A DNA stretch of 64,000 nucleotides from Photobacterium jeanii (GCF_001650345.1 NZ_LVHF01000025.1:97547-161546), one strand, 5' to 3'. Counted from the stretch's first letter, positions 20,102 through 29,653 are shown. A program made the numbers and translations. The notes: generated from the letters alone by a model not told the origin.

Positions 20102-23100
20102 ATGCCAAAACGTAATGATATTAAAAGTATTCTGATTCTAGGTGCTGGCCCGATTGTTATCGGTCAGGCTTGTGAGTTTGACTACTCGGGTGCACAGGCG
20201 TGTAAAGCACTTCGCGAAGAAGGCTACCGCGTTATTCTTGTGAACTCGAACCCAGCAACAATTATGACTGACCCAGACATGGCAGATGCAACTTACATCG
20301 AGCCAATTCACTGGGAAGTTGTTCGCAAGATCATCGAAAAAGAACGTCCAGATGCGGTACTACCAACTATGGGTGGTCAAACTGCACTGAACTGTGCGCT
20401 GGATTTAGAAAAACACGGCGTACTGGAAGAGTTCGGTGTGGAAATGATCGGTGCGACAGCTGACGCGATTGATAAAGCTGAAGACCGTTCACGCTTCGAT
20501 AAAGCGATGAAGTCTATCGGTCTTGAGTGTCCACGTGCGGACACGGCGAAGTCGATGGAAGAAGCGTACAAAGTACTGGATATGGTGGGTTTCCCATGTA
20601 TTATTCGTCCATCGTTCACCATGGGGGGGACAGGTGGTGGTATCGCTTATAACAAAGAAGAGTTTGACGAAATTTGTCGTCGTGGCTTGGATTTGTCGCC
20701 AACCAACGAGCTGCTGATTGATGAATCTTTGATTGGCTGGAAAGAGTACGAAATGGAAGTGGTTCGTGATAAAGCGGACAACTGTATCATCGTATGTTCT
20801 ATCGAAAACTTCGATGCTATGGGTATCCACACGGGTGACTCAATCACGGTAGCTCCAGCGCAAACGCTGACAGATAAAGAATACCAGCTGATGCGTAATG
20901 CATCGCTAGCAGTTCTACGTGAAATCGGTGTTGAAACTGGCGGTTCAAACGTACAGTTTGGTATCAACCCGAAAGATGGCCGTATGGTTATCATCGAAAT
21001 GAACCCACGTGTATCTCGCTCTTCTGCACTAGCATCGAAAGCAACAGGTTTCCCAATCGCTAAGATTGCGGCAAAACTAGCCGTTGGCTTTACGCTAGAC
21101 GAACTACAAAACGATATCACAGGTGGCAAGACGCCGGCTTCATTCGAGCCAACTATCGACTATGTAGTGACTAAGATCCCTCGCTTTAACTTTGAAAAAT
21201 TTGCTGGTGCGAACGACCGTCTAACGACACAGATGAAGTCGGTTGGTGAGGTAATGGCGATTGGTCGTAACCAACAAGAATCACTACAAAAAGCACTGCG
21301 CGGCCTAGAAGTTGGCGCAACTGGTTTTGATGAAATGGTTGACCTAGATGCACCTGATGCATTAACAACGATTCGTCACGAACTAAAAGATGCGGGCGCA
21401 GAGCGTATTTGGTACATCGCTGATGCATTCCGTGCTGGCATGTCAGTAGATGGTGTGTTCAATCTTACGAACATCGACCGCTGGTTCCTAGTTCAAATTG
21501 AAGACTTAGTGAAAGCTGAGCAAGCAGTGAAAGAGGGCGGTTTTGCCGGTCTTAATGCTGAGGTACTAGGTAAGCTAAAACGTAAAGGCTTTGCGGATGC
21601 GCGTTTGGCTAAGTTACTCGGTGTGGCAGAAAGCGAGATCCGTCGCTTGCGTGACCAGTTCGACATTCATCCTGTATACAAGCGTGTTGATACTTGTGCG
21701 GCAGAGTTCTCTTCTGATACTGCTTACATGTATTCATCATACGATGAAGAGTGTGAAGCGAACCCAACCGACAAAGATAAAATCATGGTATTGGGCGGTG
21801 GTCCAAACCGTATTGGTCAAGGTATCGAGTTTGACTACTGTTGTGTACACGCATCACTAGCGCTGCGCGAAGACGGTTACGAAACCATTATGGTGAACTG
21901 TAACCCAGAGACAGTATCGACTGACTACGATACCTCTGACCGTCTGTACTTTGAACCAGTAACACTGGAAGACGTACTTGCGATTGCTCGTGTTGAGAAG
22001 CCAAAAGGCGTTATCGTTCAGTACGGTGGTCAAACACCACTGAAACTGGCGCGCGCCCTAGAAGCGGCTGGCGTACCAATTATTGGTACTAGCCCAGATG
22101 CTATCGACCGTGCTGAAGACCGTGAGCGTTTCCAAGCGGCAGTTGAGCGTCTAGGTCTTAAACAACCAGAAAACGCTACTGTTACTACCATGGAGCAAGC
22201 TGTTGAGAAGTCGAAAGAAATTGGTTTCCCATTGGTTGTGCGCCCATCTTACGTACTGGGCGGCCGTGCGATGGAAATCGTATACGACGAAACTGACCTA
22301 CGTCGTTACTTCAACGAAGCGGTAAGCGTATCGAATGAATCACCAGTATTGCTAGACCGTTTCCTCGACGATGCGGTTGAAGTTGATATCGATGCTATCT
22401 GCGACGGTGAGCGTGTGGTTATCGGTGGCATCATGGAGCACATCGAGCAAGCGGGTGTTCACTCAGGTGACTCTGCATGTTCACTTCCGGCTTACACCCT
22501 AAGCCAAGAAATCCAAGATGTGATGCGCCAACAAGTTGAAAAACTGGCATTTGAGCTAGGTGTTCGTGGTCTGATGAATACCCAGTTTGCGGTGAAAGAT
22601 AACGAAGTTTACTTAATCGAAGTAAACCCACGTGCTGCACGTACAGTGCCATTCGTATCGAAAGCAACGGGCGCCCCTCTAGCGAAAATCGCGGCACGTG
22701 TAATGGCGGGCCAAACGCTTGAAGCACAAGGCTTTACTAAAGAAATCATTCCTCCTTACTACTCAGTGAAGGAAGTGGTACTGCCGTTTAACAAGTTCCC
22801 AGGCGTTGACCCACTGTTAGGCCCAGAAATGCGCTCAACAGGTGAGGTGATGGGTGTCGGTGATACGTTTGCAGAAGCATTCGCTAAAGCTGAGCTGGGT
22901 TGTAGTAAAGAGAAGCAAGCGAAAGGTCGCGCACTTCTGTCTGTTCGTGAAAATGACAAGCAGCGTGTCGTTGACCTAGCGTCTAAGCTAATCAAACTGG
23001 GCTACGAGTTGGATGCGACTCACGGTACTGCTGTGATTCTCGGTGAAGCGGGTATCAACCCTCGTCTAGTGAACAAGGTACACGAAGGTCGTCCACACAT

Positions 23101-23326
23101 TCTTGACCGTATCAAGAACAACGAATACTCCTACATCGTGAACACGGCAGAAGGTCGTCAAGCGATTGAAGATTCTAAAGTACTACGTCGTGGCGCGCTG
23201 GCTGAGAAAGTGAACTACACCACGACGCTAAATGCTGCGTTTGCAACTTGTATGTCTTGGACTGCCGATGACCGTAATAAGGTAACGTCGGTACAAGAGC
23301 TACATGCACGAGTGAAAAACGCGTAA
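20102..23326 (+). CDS. carB: Carbamoyl-phosphate synthase large subunit
   Basis: A 1,074-residue synthetase made of two homologous ATP-grasp halves (about residues 1-400 and 550-935) around an oligomerisation region, with a C-terminal allosteric MGS-like domain. Visible signatures include [20 protein letters not shown] at the N-terminus, [35 protein letters not shown], and in the second half [20 protein letters not shown], then [20 protein letters not shown]. It joins ammonia from CarA, bicarbonate and two ATP into carbamoyl phosphate. It forms an operon with carA and ends at a strong terminator. Confidence 0.98.
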   Translation: MPKRNDIKSILILGAGPIVIGQACEFDYSGAQACKALREEGYRVILVNSNPATIMTDPDMADATYIEPIHWEVVRKIIEKERPDAVLPTMGGQTALNCALDLEKHGVLEEFGVEMIGATADAIDKAEDRSRFDKAMKSIGLECPRADTAKSMEEAYKVLDMVGFPCIIRPSFTMGGTGGGIAYNKEEFDEICRRGLDLSPTNELLIDESLIGWKEYEMEVVRDKADNCIIVCSIENFDAMGIHTGDSITVAPAQTLTDKEYQLMRNASLAVLREIGVETGGSNVQFGINPKDGRMVIIEMNPRVSRSSALASKATGFPIAKIAAKLAVGFTLDELQNDITGGKTPASFEPTIDYVVTKIPRFNFEKFAGANDRLTTQMKSVGEVMAIGRNQQESLQKALRGLEVGATGFDEMVDLDAPDALTTIRHELKDAGAERIWYIADAFRAGMSVDGVFNLTNIDRWFLVQIEDLVKAEQAVKEGGFAGLNAEVLGKLKRKGFADARLAKLLGVAESEIRRLRDQFDIHPVYKRVDTCAAEFSSDTAYMYSSYDEECEANPTDKDKIMVLGGGPNRIGQGIEFDYCCVHASLALREDGYETIMVNCNPETVSTDYDTSDRLYFEPVTLEDVLAIARVEKPKGVIVQYGGQTPLKLARALEAAGVPIIGTSPDAIDRAEDRERFQAAVERLGLKQPENATVTTMEQAVEKSKEIGFPLVVRPSYVLGGRAMEIVYDETDLRRYFNEAVSVSNESPVLLDRFLDDAVEVDIDAICDGERVVIGGIMEHIEQAGVHSGDSACSLPAYTLSQEIQDVMRQQVEKLAFELGVRGLMNTQFAVKDNEVYLIEVNPRAARTVPFVSKATGAPLAKIAARVMAGQTLEAQGFTKEIIPPYYSVKEVVLPFNKFPGVDPLLGPEMRSTGEVMGVGDTFAEAFAKAELGCSKEKQAKGRALLSVRENDKQRVVDLASKLIKLGYELDATHGTAVILGEAGINPRLVNKVHEGRPHILDRIKNNEYSYIVNTAEGRQAIEDSKVLRRGALAEKVNYTTTLNAAFATCMSWTADDRNKVTSVQELHARVKNA

Positions 23327-23357
23327 TTGTTAGCACTGTAGCTACATATACGAATTC

Positions 23358-23384
23358 AAACCCGCCGAAATGGCGGGTTTTTTT
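23358..23384 (+). terminator. Rho-independent terminator after carAB
   Basis: AACCCGCC, a GAAAT loop and GGCGGGTT, then seven T's. Confidence 0.88.
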
Positions 23385-23484
23385 GTATTTTACGTAGCGT
23401 TAATCAGAGTCTGTTTTTGATTTCAGCTTTAGCACGTGACACAAATTGAGACTCACCACGGAGATACACACTTTGTCGCCGTTA

Positions 23485-23512
23485 TTACCTGAAAATGCCT
23501 TGCACCTATAAT
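23485..23512 (+). promoter_or_regulatory. Predicted sigma70 promoter of the mgtE-like transcript
   Basis: TTACCT (23485-23490), a 16-bp spacer and a perfect TATAAT (23507-23512). The transcript would start near 23519, giving a leader of about 420 nt. Confidence 0.5.
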
Positions 23513-23518
23513 CGATTA

Positions 23519-23942
23519 ACGTAAAATGAGCGCGTCACAATCGGGTGACTTCTTTGGAGACTTAAATGAACGATACCGACCATCCCCCGAGTATGAAGGT
23601 GGAAAATCAAACCATTTGATGGTGTCGGCCTCCTATTGTCCGAATCGTCAGTGGTTCGGAAAGCATTTCTTAGCAATTCATATAGCATTGTCTGCTTAAT
23701 TTTTTAGCAAGCAATCTAGCTTTATCGTTTTCCTCGATTTTCTTGCCCCATTCTCAAGTTTGAATTTATCCAGTTAGCTTATATATCAAAGCTAGGTTTG
23801 CGTGTGTTTACATCAATTGCCTTTAGGCCGTTGTAAAACTACGCGATAAACCTATTGTTTGGTGTTTGCTGTAGGTTAGTTCTGGTGGTCGTTACTGTTG
23901 GCTGAATGTCATGTTCAGCAATTGCCAATCGGGAGATTCGCT
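23519..23942 (+). promoter_or_regulatory. Long structured leader of the mgtE-like gene
   Basis: About 420 nt between the predicted promoter and the transporter start. It contains a 17-codon leader ORF (listed separately). CCGACCATC (23577-23585) inside that ORF can pair with GATG..GTCGG just after it. Other elements are a hairpin TCCGAA/TTCGGA (about 23639-23660), a long-range pair CTAGCTTT (23716) / AAAGCTAG (23788), and GCTGAA/TTCAGC (23901-23919) shortly before the ribosome site GGGAG (23931-23935). This resembles Mg2+-responsive leaders such as that of mgtA, but that is inference. Confidence 0.5.
23566..23619 (+). CDS. Predicted 17-residue leader peptide upstream of the mgtE-like gene
   Basis: An ATG at 23566 with GGAG six bases upstream opens a 17-codon ORF, MNDTDHPPSMKVENQTI, ending in TGA. 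Acidic residues alternate near the N-terminus and are followed by two prolines. The E. coli mgtA leader peptide MgtL is also short, acidic and proline-containing (EPDPTP), and low Mg2+ perturbs its translation. The overlap of the ORF with a possible stem supports a regulatory role. No function is proven, and a chance ORF cannot be excluded. Confidence 0.5.
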   Translation: MNDTDHPPSMKVENQTI

Positions 23943-24791
23943 ATGGCGGTAATGAACTATGCAGTGGATACTGCAACTCAACAGTTAGCACAAAATGATG
24001 TGCTGGCAGTAAAAAATGCATTCTTAAAGTACGACATCGAAGAACAAGCACGCTTGTTAGTCGTGATGCCTATTTCAGAGGCGATTGCCGTACTTCACGA
24101 ATGCCCTTTAAAGCATGTGCAGCATTTGCTTGATCGTCTCGATGAGATGAACGAAGAAAAGCGGATGCGACACTTAGCCAGTGGCTTGGGTTTAATTTGC
24201 TCAGAGGCAGAGCCTGCGGGCCACTACTTGAAAAATACGGTGATGTGTCACGTGCGCGAGCGTATTGGATGGATCATTGGTTTAGCGCTATTAGGCATTG
24301 TATCGGGATTGATCATCTCGCATTACGAAGACACTTTAAGCCAGTTAGTGCTGCTTGCGGTGTACATGCCTGTGATTGCTGCTGCAGGTGGTAACACAGG
24401 CTCGCAAGCGGCGACGTTAGTCGTGCGGGCATTGGCGATGGAAGAGATCAGAACCCGAGATTGGCTAGCGGTACTTTGGAAAGAGTTTCGCGTGGCCTTG
24501 GTGATTGCTGGCGTATTAGCGGCGGTGATCATTGGTCGAGTGATCATGTTTAGCGATGGTTCTACTTTGCCGATTGGGATCCAGCTGCAAGATGTGGCGA
24601 TGGCAATTGGGATGGCGATTTCCATTCAAGTCGTGCTCTCAACCAGTATTGGCGGTGTATTACCTATGATTGCCCGTGCATGTAAGCTCGACCCCGCGGT
24701 GTTGGTAAGCCCAGTATTAGCATCTGTTGTTGATATTACAGGTATGATGATCTATTTCACCACGGTGAACTGGATGCTGGGGTTAAGCTAG
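23943..24791 (+). CDS. MgtE-type divalent cation (Mg2+) transporter lacking CBS domains
   Basis: A 282-residue inner-membrane protein. The first about 90 residues are a soluble part that resembles MgtE N-domain helical repeats (LLVVMPISEAIAVLHECPLK). No CBS pair follows; five membrane segments run from about residue 105. The MgtE signature PVIAAAGGNTGSQAATLVVR lies at about residues 143-162. MgtE proteins are Mg2+ channels, normally about 450 residues and gated by the CBS region, so this is a short, differently gated form. I chose ATG 23943 (GGGAG 7 nt upstream); an upstream in-frame start at 23898 lacks support. The leader suggests cation- or translation-dependent control. The exact cation is unproven. 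Confidence 0.85.
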   Translation: MAVMNYAVDTATQQLAQNDVLAVKNAFLKYDIEEQARLLVVMPISEAIAVLHECPLKHVQHLLDRLDEMNEEKRMRHLASGLGLICSEAEPAGHYLKNTVMCHVRERIGWIIGLALLGIVSGLIISHYEDTLSQLVLLAVYMPVIAAAGGNTGSQAATLVVRALAMEEIRTRDWLAVLWKEFRVALVIAGVLAAVIIGRVIMFSDGSTLPIGIQLQDVAMAIGMAISIQVVLSTSIGGVLPMIARACKLDPAVLVSPVLASVVDITGMMIYFTTVNWMLGLS

Positions 24792-24841
24792 GCGCGTCAT
24801 TACTATCTTGGTGACAATACCTAAATCCATGGTGAATCAAT

Positions 24842-24876
24842 AAAAAGCCCTTCTACCAATGTGAGAAGGGCTTTTT
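24842..24876. terminator. Bidirectional terminator between the mgtE-like gene and dacB
   Basis: AAAAAGCCCTTCT and AGAAGGGCTTTTT form a 13-bp stem with a 9-nt loop between convergent genes. Confidence 0.88.
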
Positions 24877-24899
24877 GCTATCTGTAAGTTGTTAATGCG

Positions 24900-26402
24900 C
24901 TATTGCTGTGGCTGGTTAGGCGCTTTTCCTTCGACTGTCGGGTTAGGAGTGCGGTTAAAGTCATAGTGGTACAGTGTGGTGTAGAAGGCTTGCTCAAATA
25001 GCGTAATGGCAGGCGTGATCGGTTTTTCACTGTCGCGCTCGATTGGGTGATAGCTATTAACGAGTTGTACCACGGTTAGCTTTTTACCTGATTGAGTGGT
25101 GATAAAACCAGCAAGGTTGGCGGCACCGTATAAGGAGCCTGTTTTCGCCGTTAAGTTACCAGCGAGTGGTGGTTTGCGCACACTTGGACGATAGCGAAGG
25201 GTGCCGCTTTGATCAGCAACCGGAAAAGTCTCAAGCAGTTTTAAGGTTTCGTTGTGCTGGTGGATGTAAGTAAGTACTTCATTGAGCTGCGCCGCGCTTA
25301 ATCGATTATTGCGCGATAGACCTGAACCATCAGCAAGTACGGCATTGTCTAAGTTCAATCCCGCTTTTTCTTTGAGGATCGCTTTGATCGCATGAGTACC
25401 ATTTGCGAAGTTGCCTGCTTGGTCGTAGTAAAGCCGTCCTAGCGTTTTGGCTAGGTTATCAGCAATCAGGTTGTCGGAGTCTTTGAGTAAAATATCGATA
25501 AGCTCTGACAGTGGTTTGGAATGATGGCGAGCGATGACTTTGCCTTGAGCGTTATCATTCCTTAATACTTGCCCTGAAAAACGGATCCCTGTGCGTTGTA
25601 ACTCTTTCTTGATCACATCAGCGGTGTACTTGACGGTATCTTGAACGGCAAAGTTCAGCGGCAGAGGTTTATCGCGCTGTATTAAACAGCCACTTAATTG
25701 GTAGTGGTTGTTGGCTTTGGCTGACAAATTAAGCTCGCAAAATTGCGCTTTTTGTTGGGTTTTATCAACAATGGTGGCGTTGGTGGTGACGCGAATAGGT
25801 TGATGGCTTGGCACATTCACCCGGGTTAGTTGCCCCAATGGTTTATTGCTGTAAAGCGCCCCTTGTACACAGTTGTGTTCTAGGCTGATACTGCTTGCTG
25901 GTGCGCTATAGCACACTCCGAGAATATCCCAAGGTAAGCCTGCTACATGCTCATTACCACTAAATACTTTGCCATTTAAGTAAATATTGCCATCAAGATG
26001 ACGGATCCCTTGCTGTTTTAGTGTTTTTAGCAGCTGTGCCAGTTGTTGGCGACTAAGCAGTGGGTCACCACTAAAAGTGATCACAACATCTTGGTTGTGG
26101 TTACTTTCTGATAGCGCGAGTGTGGTTTCAAACTGAAAATCAGCAGGTAAATATAAGGTAGCCGCTAAGGCGGTCAGTAATTTTTGGGTGCTGGCTGGAG
26201 CTTGTAATTGTTCTTGATTATGGCTCGCCAGCCGTTCACCCGTATTTGTGTCAGTAATTAGGTAGCTGGTGTTATGTCCCGCTGGTAAAGCATTAAAGCT
26301 TGGGGCTAGTGCATTATCAAGCGCAGAGGCTGAGCTTAAAATAGGAAAAGTGGTGCTGATGAATAGCGCAAGCGCACAACAGTAGTGAATTCGGTTAATC
26401 AT
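24900..26402 (-). CDS. dacB: D-alanyl-D-alanine carboxypeptidase/endopeptidase PBP4
   Basis: A 500-residue periplasmic class C penicillin-binding protein (peptidase S13) that trims or cleaves peptidoglycan cross-links. It has a signal peptide (CCALALFISTTFPILSSASA) and the three active-site boxes S71-T-Q-K74 (APASTQKLLTALA), S309-D-N311 (LLKDSDNLIADN) and K420-T-G422 (TAKTGSLYGAANL). I prefer the ATG at 26402, which starts directly before the signal peptide; an ATG at 26438 would add 12 residues. Neither has a strong ribosome site. It lies downstream of ompU in the same orientation but behind a terminator, in the V. cholerae order dacB-ompU-greA as I recall it. Confidence 0.95.
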   Translation of the reverse strand: MINRIHYCCALALFISTTFPILSSASALDNALAPSFNALPAGHNTSYLITDTNTGERLASHNQEQLQAPASTQKLLTALAATLYLPADFQFETTLALSESNHNQDVVITFSGDPLLSRQQLAQLLKTLKQQGIRHLDGNIYLNGKVFSGNEHVAGLPWDILGVCYSAPASSISLEHNCVQGALYSNKPLGQLTRVNVPSHQPIRVTTNATIVDKTQQKAQFCELNLSAKANNHYQLSGCLIQRDKPLPLNFAVQDTVKYTADVIKKELQRTGIRFSGQVLRNDNAQGKVIARHHSKPLSELIDILLKDSDNLIADNLAKTLGRLYYDQAGNFANGTHAIKAILKEKAGLNLDNAVLADGSGLSRNNRLSAAQLNEVLTYIHQHNETLKLLETFPVADQSGTLRYRPSVRKPPLAGNLTAKTGSLYGAANLAGFITTQSGKKLTVVQLVNSYHPIERDSEKPITPAITLFEQAFYTTLYHYDFNRTPNPTVEGKAPNQPQQ

Positions 26403-26471
26403 AATGCTAGCTGGATAACAAATCATGTTATGCATCATAGCGAAAAGGGCTGTGTTATTGTCAGGAAAAAC

Positions 26472-26503
26472 AAAAAACGCAGACCGAAGCCTGCGTTTTT
26501 TTA
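26472..26503 (-). terminator. Terminator after ompU (symmetrical)
   Basis: AACGCAG and CTGCGTT flanked by A's and T's form a compact stem. On the minus strand it follows the porin stop. Confidence 0.82.
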
Positions 26504-26531
26504 GGCGTTTACACTTTCAATCCAATCGGGA

Positions 26532-27503
26532 TTAGAAGTCGTAACGTGCACCAAGAACGAACTCGTCTTTGTTACGCTCGTTTTTAACATCAGTCTTAGC
26601 TTGGTCTAGCTTGTAAGAAGCGTAAGTACGGAAGTTTGGTGTGAAGTAGTAAGTTGCGTCAACAGCATATGCGTTAACAGCAGCTTCTTGTGTGCCTGTA
26701 TCACGTGATTTTAGGTAGTTGTAAGTACCAGAGAATACTAGTTTGTCTAGAGAGTACTTAGCTGCAAATTCGTAACCACGAGATTTTTCAGACAGTACTT
26801 TGTTTAGTTTAGTGTTACGTGCGTCTTGGTAAAGACCTGCTACGTAGAAATCACCGATTTCGTAAGAAACAGCAGCAAAAGCTTGCTTAGCTTTGTCTTG
26901 ATCTGCTTTATTGCTTTCGATTTTTTGCTCAGTGTAACCAGCACCGAAACGAAGACCCATGTCTAGCGAGTACATTGCACCTAGTGCGTAACCGTCGTTT
27001 TTCTCACCGTCAGCTTTGCTGTCTTTGAAACGGTAGTTAGCTTTAACTACTAGGTTGTCGAAAGAACCTGTGTAAGCAAGGCTGTTCGAAGCGCGGTCAG
27101 CAGCTTCGATTTTAGAACCTGCACCGTTTCCGTGGTAAGCCATGATATCTGTGAAGTCAGTGATCATGCCTAGAGTACCGTCGATCTTACCGTAAACAAC
27201 TTGGCCGTACTCAGAACCGATACCAGCGTAAAGTTTACGGTTTTCGTTTTTGCTTTCGTCTGCGCGGAATTCACGCTCGAAGAAACCAAGACCGTAAACT
27301 GAATCAGAAATGTCTGATTTAGCTGCGATGTTTACACGAGTACGAGTGTTGTCAGTAACAACGCTGTCTTTTAGAGCTGCACGAGCTTCAACACGGCCGC
27401 CGATAGCTAGGCTTGAAGTTTCGTCAGAGTATACTTCTGCAGCTTGAGCTGCACCAGATAGAGTCGCTGCTGCTACTGCTAGAGCAATCAGGTTCTTGTT
27501 CAT
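26532..27503 (-). CDS. ompU: General outer-membrane porin, OmpU type
   Basis: A 323-residue outer-membrane beta-barrel. The signal peptide MNKNLIALAVAAATLSGAAQA is cleaved before AEVYSDE. Alternating amphipathic strands follow, with many aromatic and glycine residues (GGRVEARAALK, YGQVVYGKIDGTLG, RFGAGYTEQK), and the chain ends in VLGARYDF with the C-terminal Phe needed for BAM-dependent insertion. It belongs to the gram-negative trimeric porin family. The place beside greA and dacB points to OmpU, a major ToxR-controlled porin in Vibrio that admits small hydrophilic solutes. AAGGA precedes the ATG. A terminator isolates it. I did not find a clean ToxR site. Confidence 0.88.
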   Translation of the reverse strand: MNKNLIALAVAAATLSGAAQAAEVYSDETSSLAIGGRVEARAALKDSVVTDNTRTRVNIAAKSDISDSVYGLGFFEREFRADESKNENRKLYAGIGSEYGQVVYGKIDGTLGMITDFTDIMAYHGNGAGSKIEAADRASNSLAYTGSFDNLVVKANYRFKDSKADGEKNDGYALGAMYSLDMGLRFGAGYTEQKIESNKADQDKAKQAFAAVSYEIGDFYVAGLYQDARNTKLNKVLSEKSRGYEFAAKYSLDKLVFSGTYNYLKSRDTGTQEAAVNAYAVDATYYFTPNFRTYASYKLDQAKTDVKNERNKDEFVLGARYDF

Positions 27504-27978
27504 TGCTGAATCCTTTTAAATTTTTTATTAGATGCACTTCACTGTGTAAATGCATGGCGTTCTTTTTACTGGTTCCAGCAGGGTATGGTTAGTAAAAAAA
27601 GCTAAAAAAAATGTTTTTTTCAGGCTTAGGTTTGATGTGTTATTAATTTAAGTTAGTTAAAACAGCTAGTTATGCTTGTTGATTAAAGTTCAGTCAAAAA
27701 AGTGAAATTTAGTATGTTTTAGAAAAAGATAGGCAGTAGCTTGTGTTTGTTTTCGCTTTTTTGTGGTGGGAAATGTGACCTTTGCATCATTATTTCATTA
27801 ATAAATCAGCTATGTAGCGAATTTGATATAAGTCGGAAGTAAAACGTCAGGTGGTGATCTCTCGGCTATATTTGTTTAAAATACGCAGTAATCTTTTTTG
27901 CATTAATGATACTCAGTAAATACTGAGTAGGTTTTGTTTGTCTTAAAATGCGATGGCATTAAGACTGAGGTAGTTGAA
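27504..27978. promoter_or_regulatory. Divergent ompU/greA intergenic region
   Basis: 475 bp, AT-rich, with A- and T-tracts at about 27592-27620 on the ompU side. No ORF, RNA gene or unambiguous promoter could be supported. It carries a perfect palindrome near greA (listed separately). Confidence 0.4.
27910..27929. repeat. Perfect 20-bp palindrome upstream of greA
   Basis: TACTCAGTA, a central AA and TACTGAGTA form 9-bp perfect inverted arms, 50 bp upstream of the greA start. It could be an operator for a dimeric regulator or a leader hairpin. The following GGTTTTGTTTG is T-rich but not a clean terminator tail. Confidence 0.6.
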
Positions 27979-28452
27979 ATGGATAAAGTACCAATGACTG
28001 TTCGTGGCGAGCAGCTGCTACGCCACGAACTTGAAGCGCTAATGAAACGTCGTCCTATTATTTCACAAGCGATCGGTGAAGCGCGTGAATTGGGCGATCT
28101 AAAAGAAAATGCGGAATACCATGCGGCACGTGAAGAGCAAGGTATTTGTGAAGCGCAAATTCGTGATATCGAATACAAGCTATCTGTAGCGCAAGTAATC
28201 GACGTAACCAAGATGAACAACACAGGTAAAGTGATTTTTGGTGTGACGGTAAATCTAATCGACGTTGAAACCGATGAAGAAGTGACTTACCAAATCGTTG
28301 GTGATGATGAAGCTGACATCAAAGCAGGTCGTATCTCGGTTAATTCACCAATCGCTCGTGGTCTGATCGGTAAAGAAGAAGGTGACGAAGTGGTAATCGC
28401 GACACCTGGCGGTCAGAAAGAGTTTGAAATCGAGAAAGTAGAGTACATTTAA
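27979..28452 (+). CDS. greA: Transcription elongation factor GreA
   Basis: A 157-residue protein. The N-terminal coiled coil carries the catalytic acidic tip ([20 protein letters not shown]), and the C-terminal domain has [19 protein letters not shown], then [10 protein letters not shown]. GreA enters the RNA polymerase secondary channel and stimulates cleavage of backtracked RNA. I chose ATG 27979 ([11 protein letters not shown]), with GAGG 8 nt upstream. An in-frame TTG at 27934 would add 15 residues with no family support. It is convergent with yhbY through a shared terminator. Confidence 0.97.
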   Translation: MDKVPMTVRGEQLLRHELEALMKRRPIISQAIGEARELGDLKENAEYHAAREEQGICEAQIRDIEYKLSVAQVIDVTKMNNTGKVIFGVTVNLIDVETDEEVTYQIVGDDEADIKAGRISVNSPIARGLIGKEEGDEVVIATPGGQKEFEIEKVEYI

Positions 28453-28521
28453 TCGCCAACTCTCGTGTCTGTGAGATACGGAATTTGTTAGGAAATGTAA
28501 CTTTTTCGTTGTAATAAAAAC

Positions 28522-28549
28522 AAAAAAGGCCGCATCGGCGGCCTTTTTT
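28522..28549. terminator. Bidirectional terminator between greA and yhbY
   Basis: AAAAAAGGCCGC and GCGGCCTTTTTT around a short loop. The right arm overlaps the yhbY stop codon. Confidence 0.85.
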
Positions 28550-28844
28550 ATTTGCGTGGAAGTTCGATTTTTCGTTCTTCGCTTTGGCGGTAAAGTACCA
28601 GTGTTTTACCAATAACCTGTACTTTCTCAGCCTTAGTCTCACGAACAATTGCATCGACAATCAATACTTTAGTTTCACGATCTTCAGATGCAACCTTCAC
28701 TTTAATCAGTTCGTGGTGGTCCAGCGCGATCTCGATTTCGGCCAGTACGGCTTCAGTTAAGCCGTTTGCACCCATAAGTACAACTGGTTTTAGGTTGTGA
28801 GCAAGGCCTTTTAGGAATTGCTTTTGTTTGGTGCTTAGATTCAT
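28548..28844 (-). CDS. yhbY: CRM-domain ribosome assembly RNA-binding protein YhbY
   Basis: A 98-residue protein that is entirely one CRM (YhbY) domain. The motif LKPVVLMGANGLTEAVLAEI corresponds to the GxxG-type RNA-binding loop, followed by HHELIKVKVA and a terminal IGKTLVLYR strand. In E. coli YhbY associates with pre-50S particles. It is divergent from rlmE, another 50S maturation gene, across a palindromic promoter region. Confidence 0.95.
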   Translation of the reverse strand: MNLSTKQKQFLKGLAHNLKPVVLMGANGLTEAVLAEIEIALDHHELIKVKVASEDRETKVLIVDAIVRETKAEKVQVIGKTLVLYRQSEERKIELPRK

Positions 28845-28920
28845 GACGACTCTATTTTTTATTACTAGGGTTGAAAACGAGGTATTCTAACGCCATCTAG
28901 TCGAGAAGACTAATTTGTTT

Positions 28921-28953
28921 AGTATACATCGCGGCGAATTCGCCATGTATACT
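28921..28953. promoter_or_regulatory. Palindromic divergent promoter region of yhbY and rlmE
   Basis: AGTATACAT (28921-28929) and ATGTATACT (28945-28953) are perfect inverted arms around an inner GGCG-AATT-CGCC. Each arm contains TATACT in outward orientation, which could act as a -10 element for one of the two divergent genes. Confidence 0.45.
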
Positions 28954-28983
28954 TAATAAGTACTCAAACTCATTAGGTAAATC

Positions 28984-29613
28984 ATGAGTAGAAAAAAACA
29001 ATCGGGCAGCTCCGGGCGTTGGCTAAAAGAGCATTTTGATGACAAATATGTTCAAGAAGCGCAAAAGAAGGGCTATCGTTCACGCGCAATCTTTAAGATA
29101 GAAGAGATTCAAAACAAAGATAAACTACTGAAACCTGGCATGACAGTGGTAGACCTTGGTGCAGCACCAGGTGGTTGGTCACAGTATGCGGCGGAAGTAG
29201 TGGGTGAGGAAGGGCAAGTTATCGCGTGTGATATCTTACCTATGGACTCATTACCAGGCGTTAGCTTCCTACAAGGGGACTTTCGTGAAGAAGCGGTACT
29301 TGATGCACTGTTAGAACGTATTCAACCTGATATGGTGGATGTGGTGATGTCGGATATGGCGCCTAACATGAGCGGCAATTTGGCATCAGATCAGCCTAGA
29401 GCTATGTATCTTGTTGAACTAGCATTAGATATGTGTCGGCAAGTACTTGCACCGAACGGCAGTTTTGCGGTAAAAGTTTTTCAAGGCGAAGGCTTCGACC
29501 AATATCTAGCTGAAGTTCGTAGCATGTTTAAAGTGGTCAAAATCCGAAAACCTGACTCGTCGCGAGACCGTTCGCGTGAAGTCTACATTGTAGCTACAGG
29601 TTACAAACTGTAG
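28984..29613 (+). CDS. rlmE: 23S rRNA (uridine2552-2'-O)-methyltransferase
   Basis: A 209-residue Rossmann-fold methyltransferase (FtsJ/RrmJ) that methylates U2552 in the A loop of 23S rRNA, late in 50S assembly. The SAM site is [20 protein letters not shown]. The catalytic tetrad is recognisable as Lys in [10 protein letters not shown], Asp in [12 protein letters not shown], Lys in [11 protein letters not shown] and Glu in [11 protein letters not shown]. It lies 40 nt before ftsH, the conserved rlmE-ftsH heat-shock pair of enterobacteria. I could not identify a sigma32 promoter with confidence. Confidence 0.97.
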   Translation: MSRKKQSGSSGRWLKEHFDDKYVQEAQKKGYRSRAIFKIEEIQNKDKLLKPGMTVVDLGAAPGGWSQYAAEVVGEEGQVIACDILPMDSLPGVSFLQGDFREEAVLDALLERIQPDMVDVVMSDMAPNMSGNLASDQPRAMYLVELALDMCRQVLAPNGSFAVKVFQGEGFDQYLAEVRSMFKVVKIRKPDSSRDRSREVYIVATGYKL

Positions 29614-29653
29614 TACCCTACATTCATCTATTAGTTATCGCGAGGTTAACACC

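Noticed and set aside
27600..27760. ToxR binding repeats (TNAAA-N5-TNAAA) upstream of ompU
   Set aside because: Only AT-rich partial matches with wrong spacing; not distinguishable from background.
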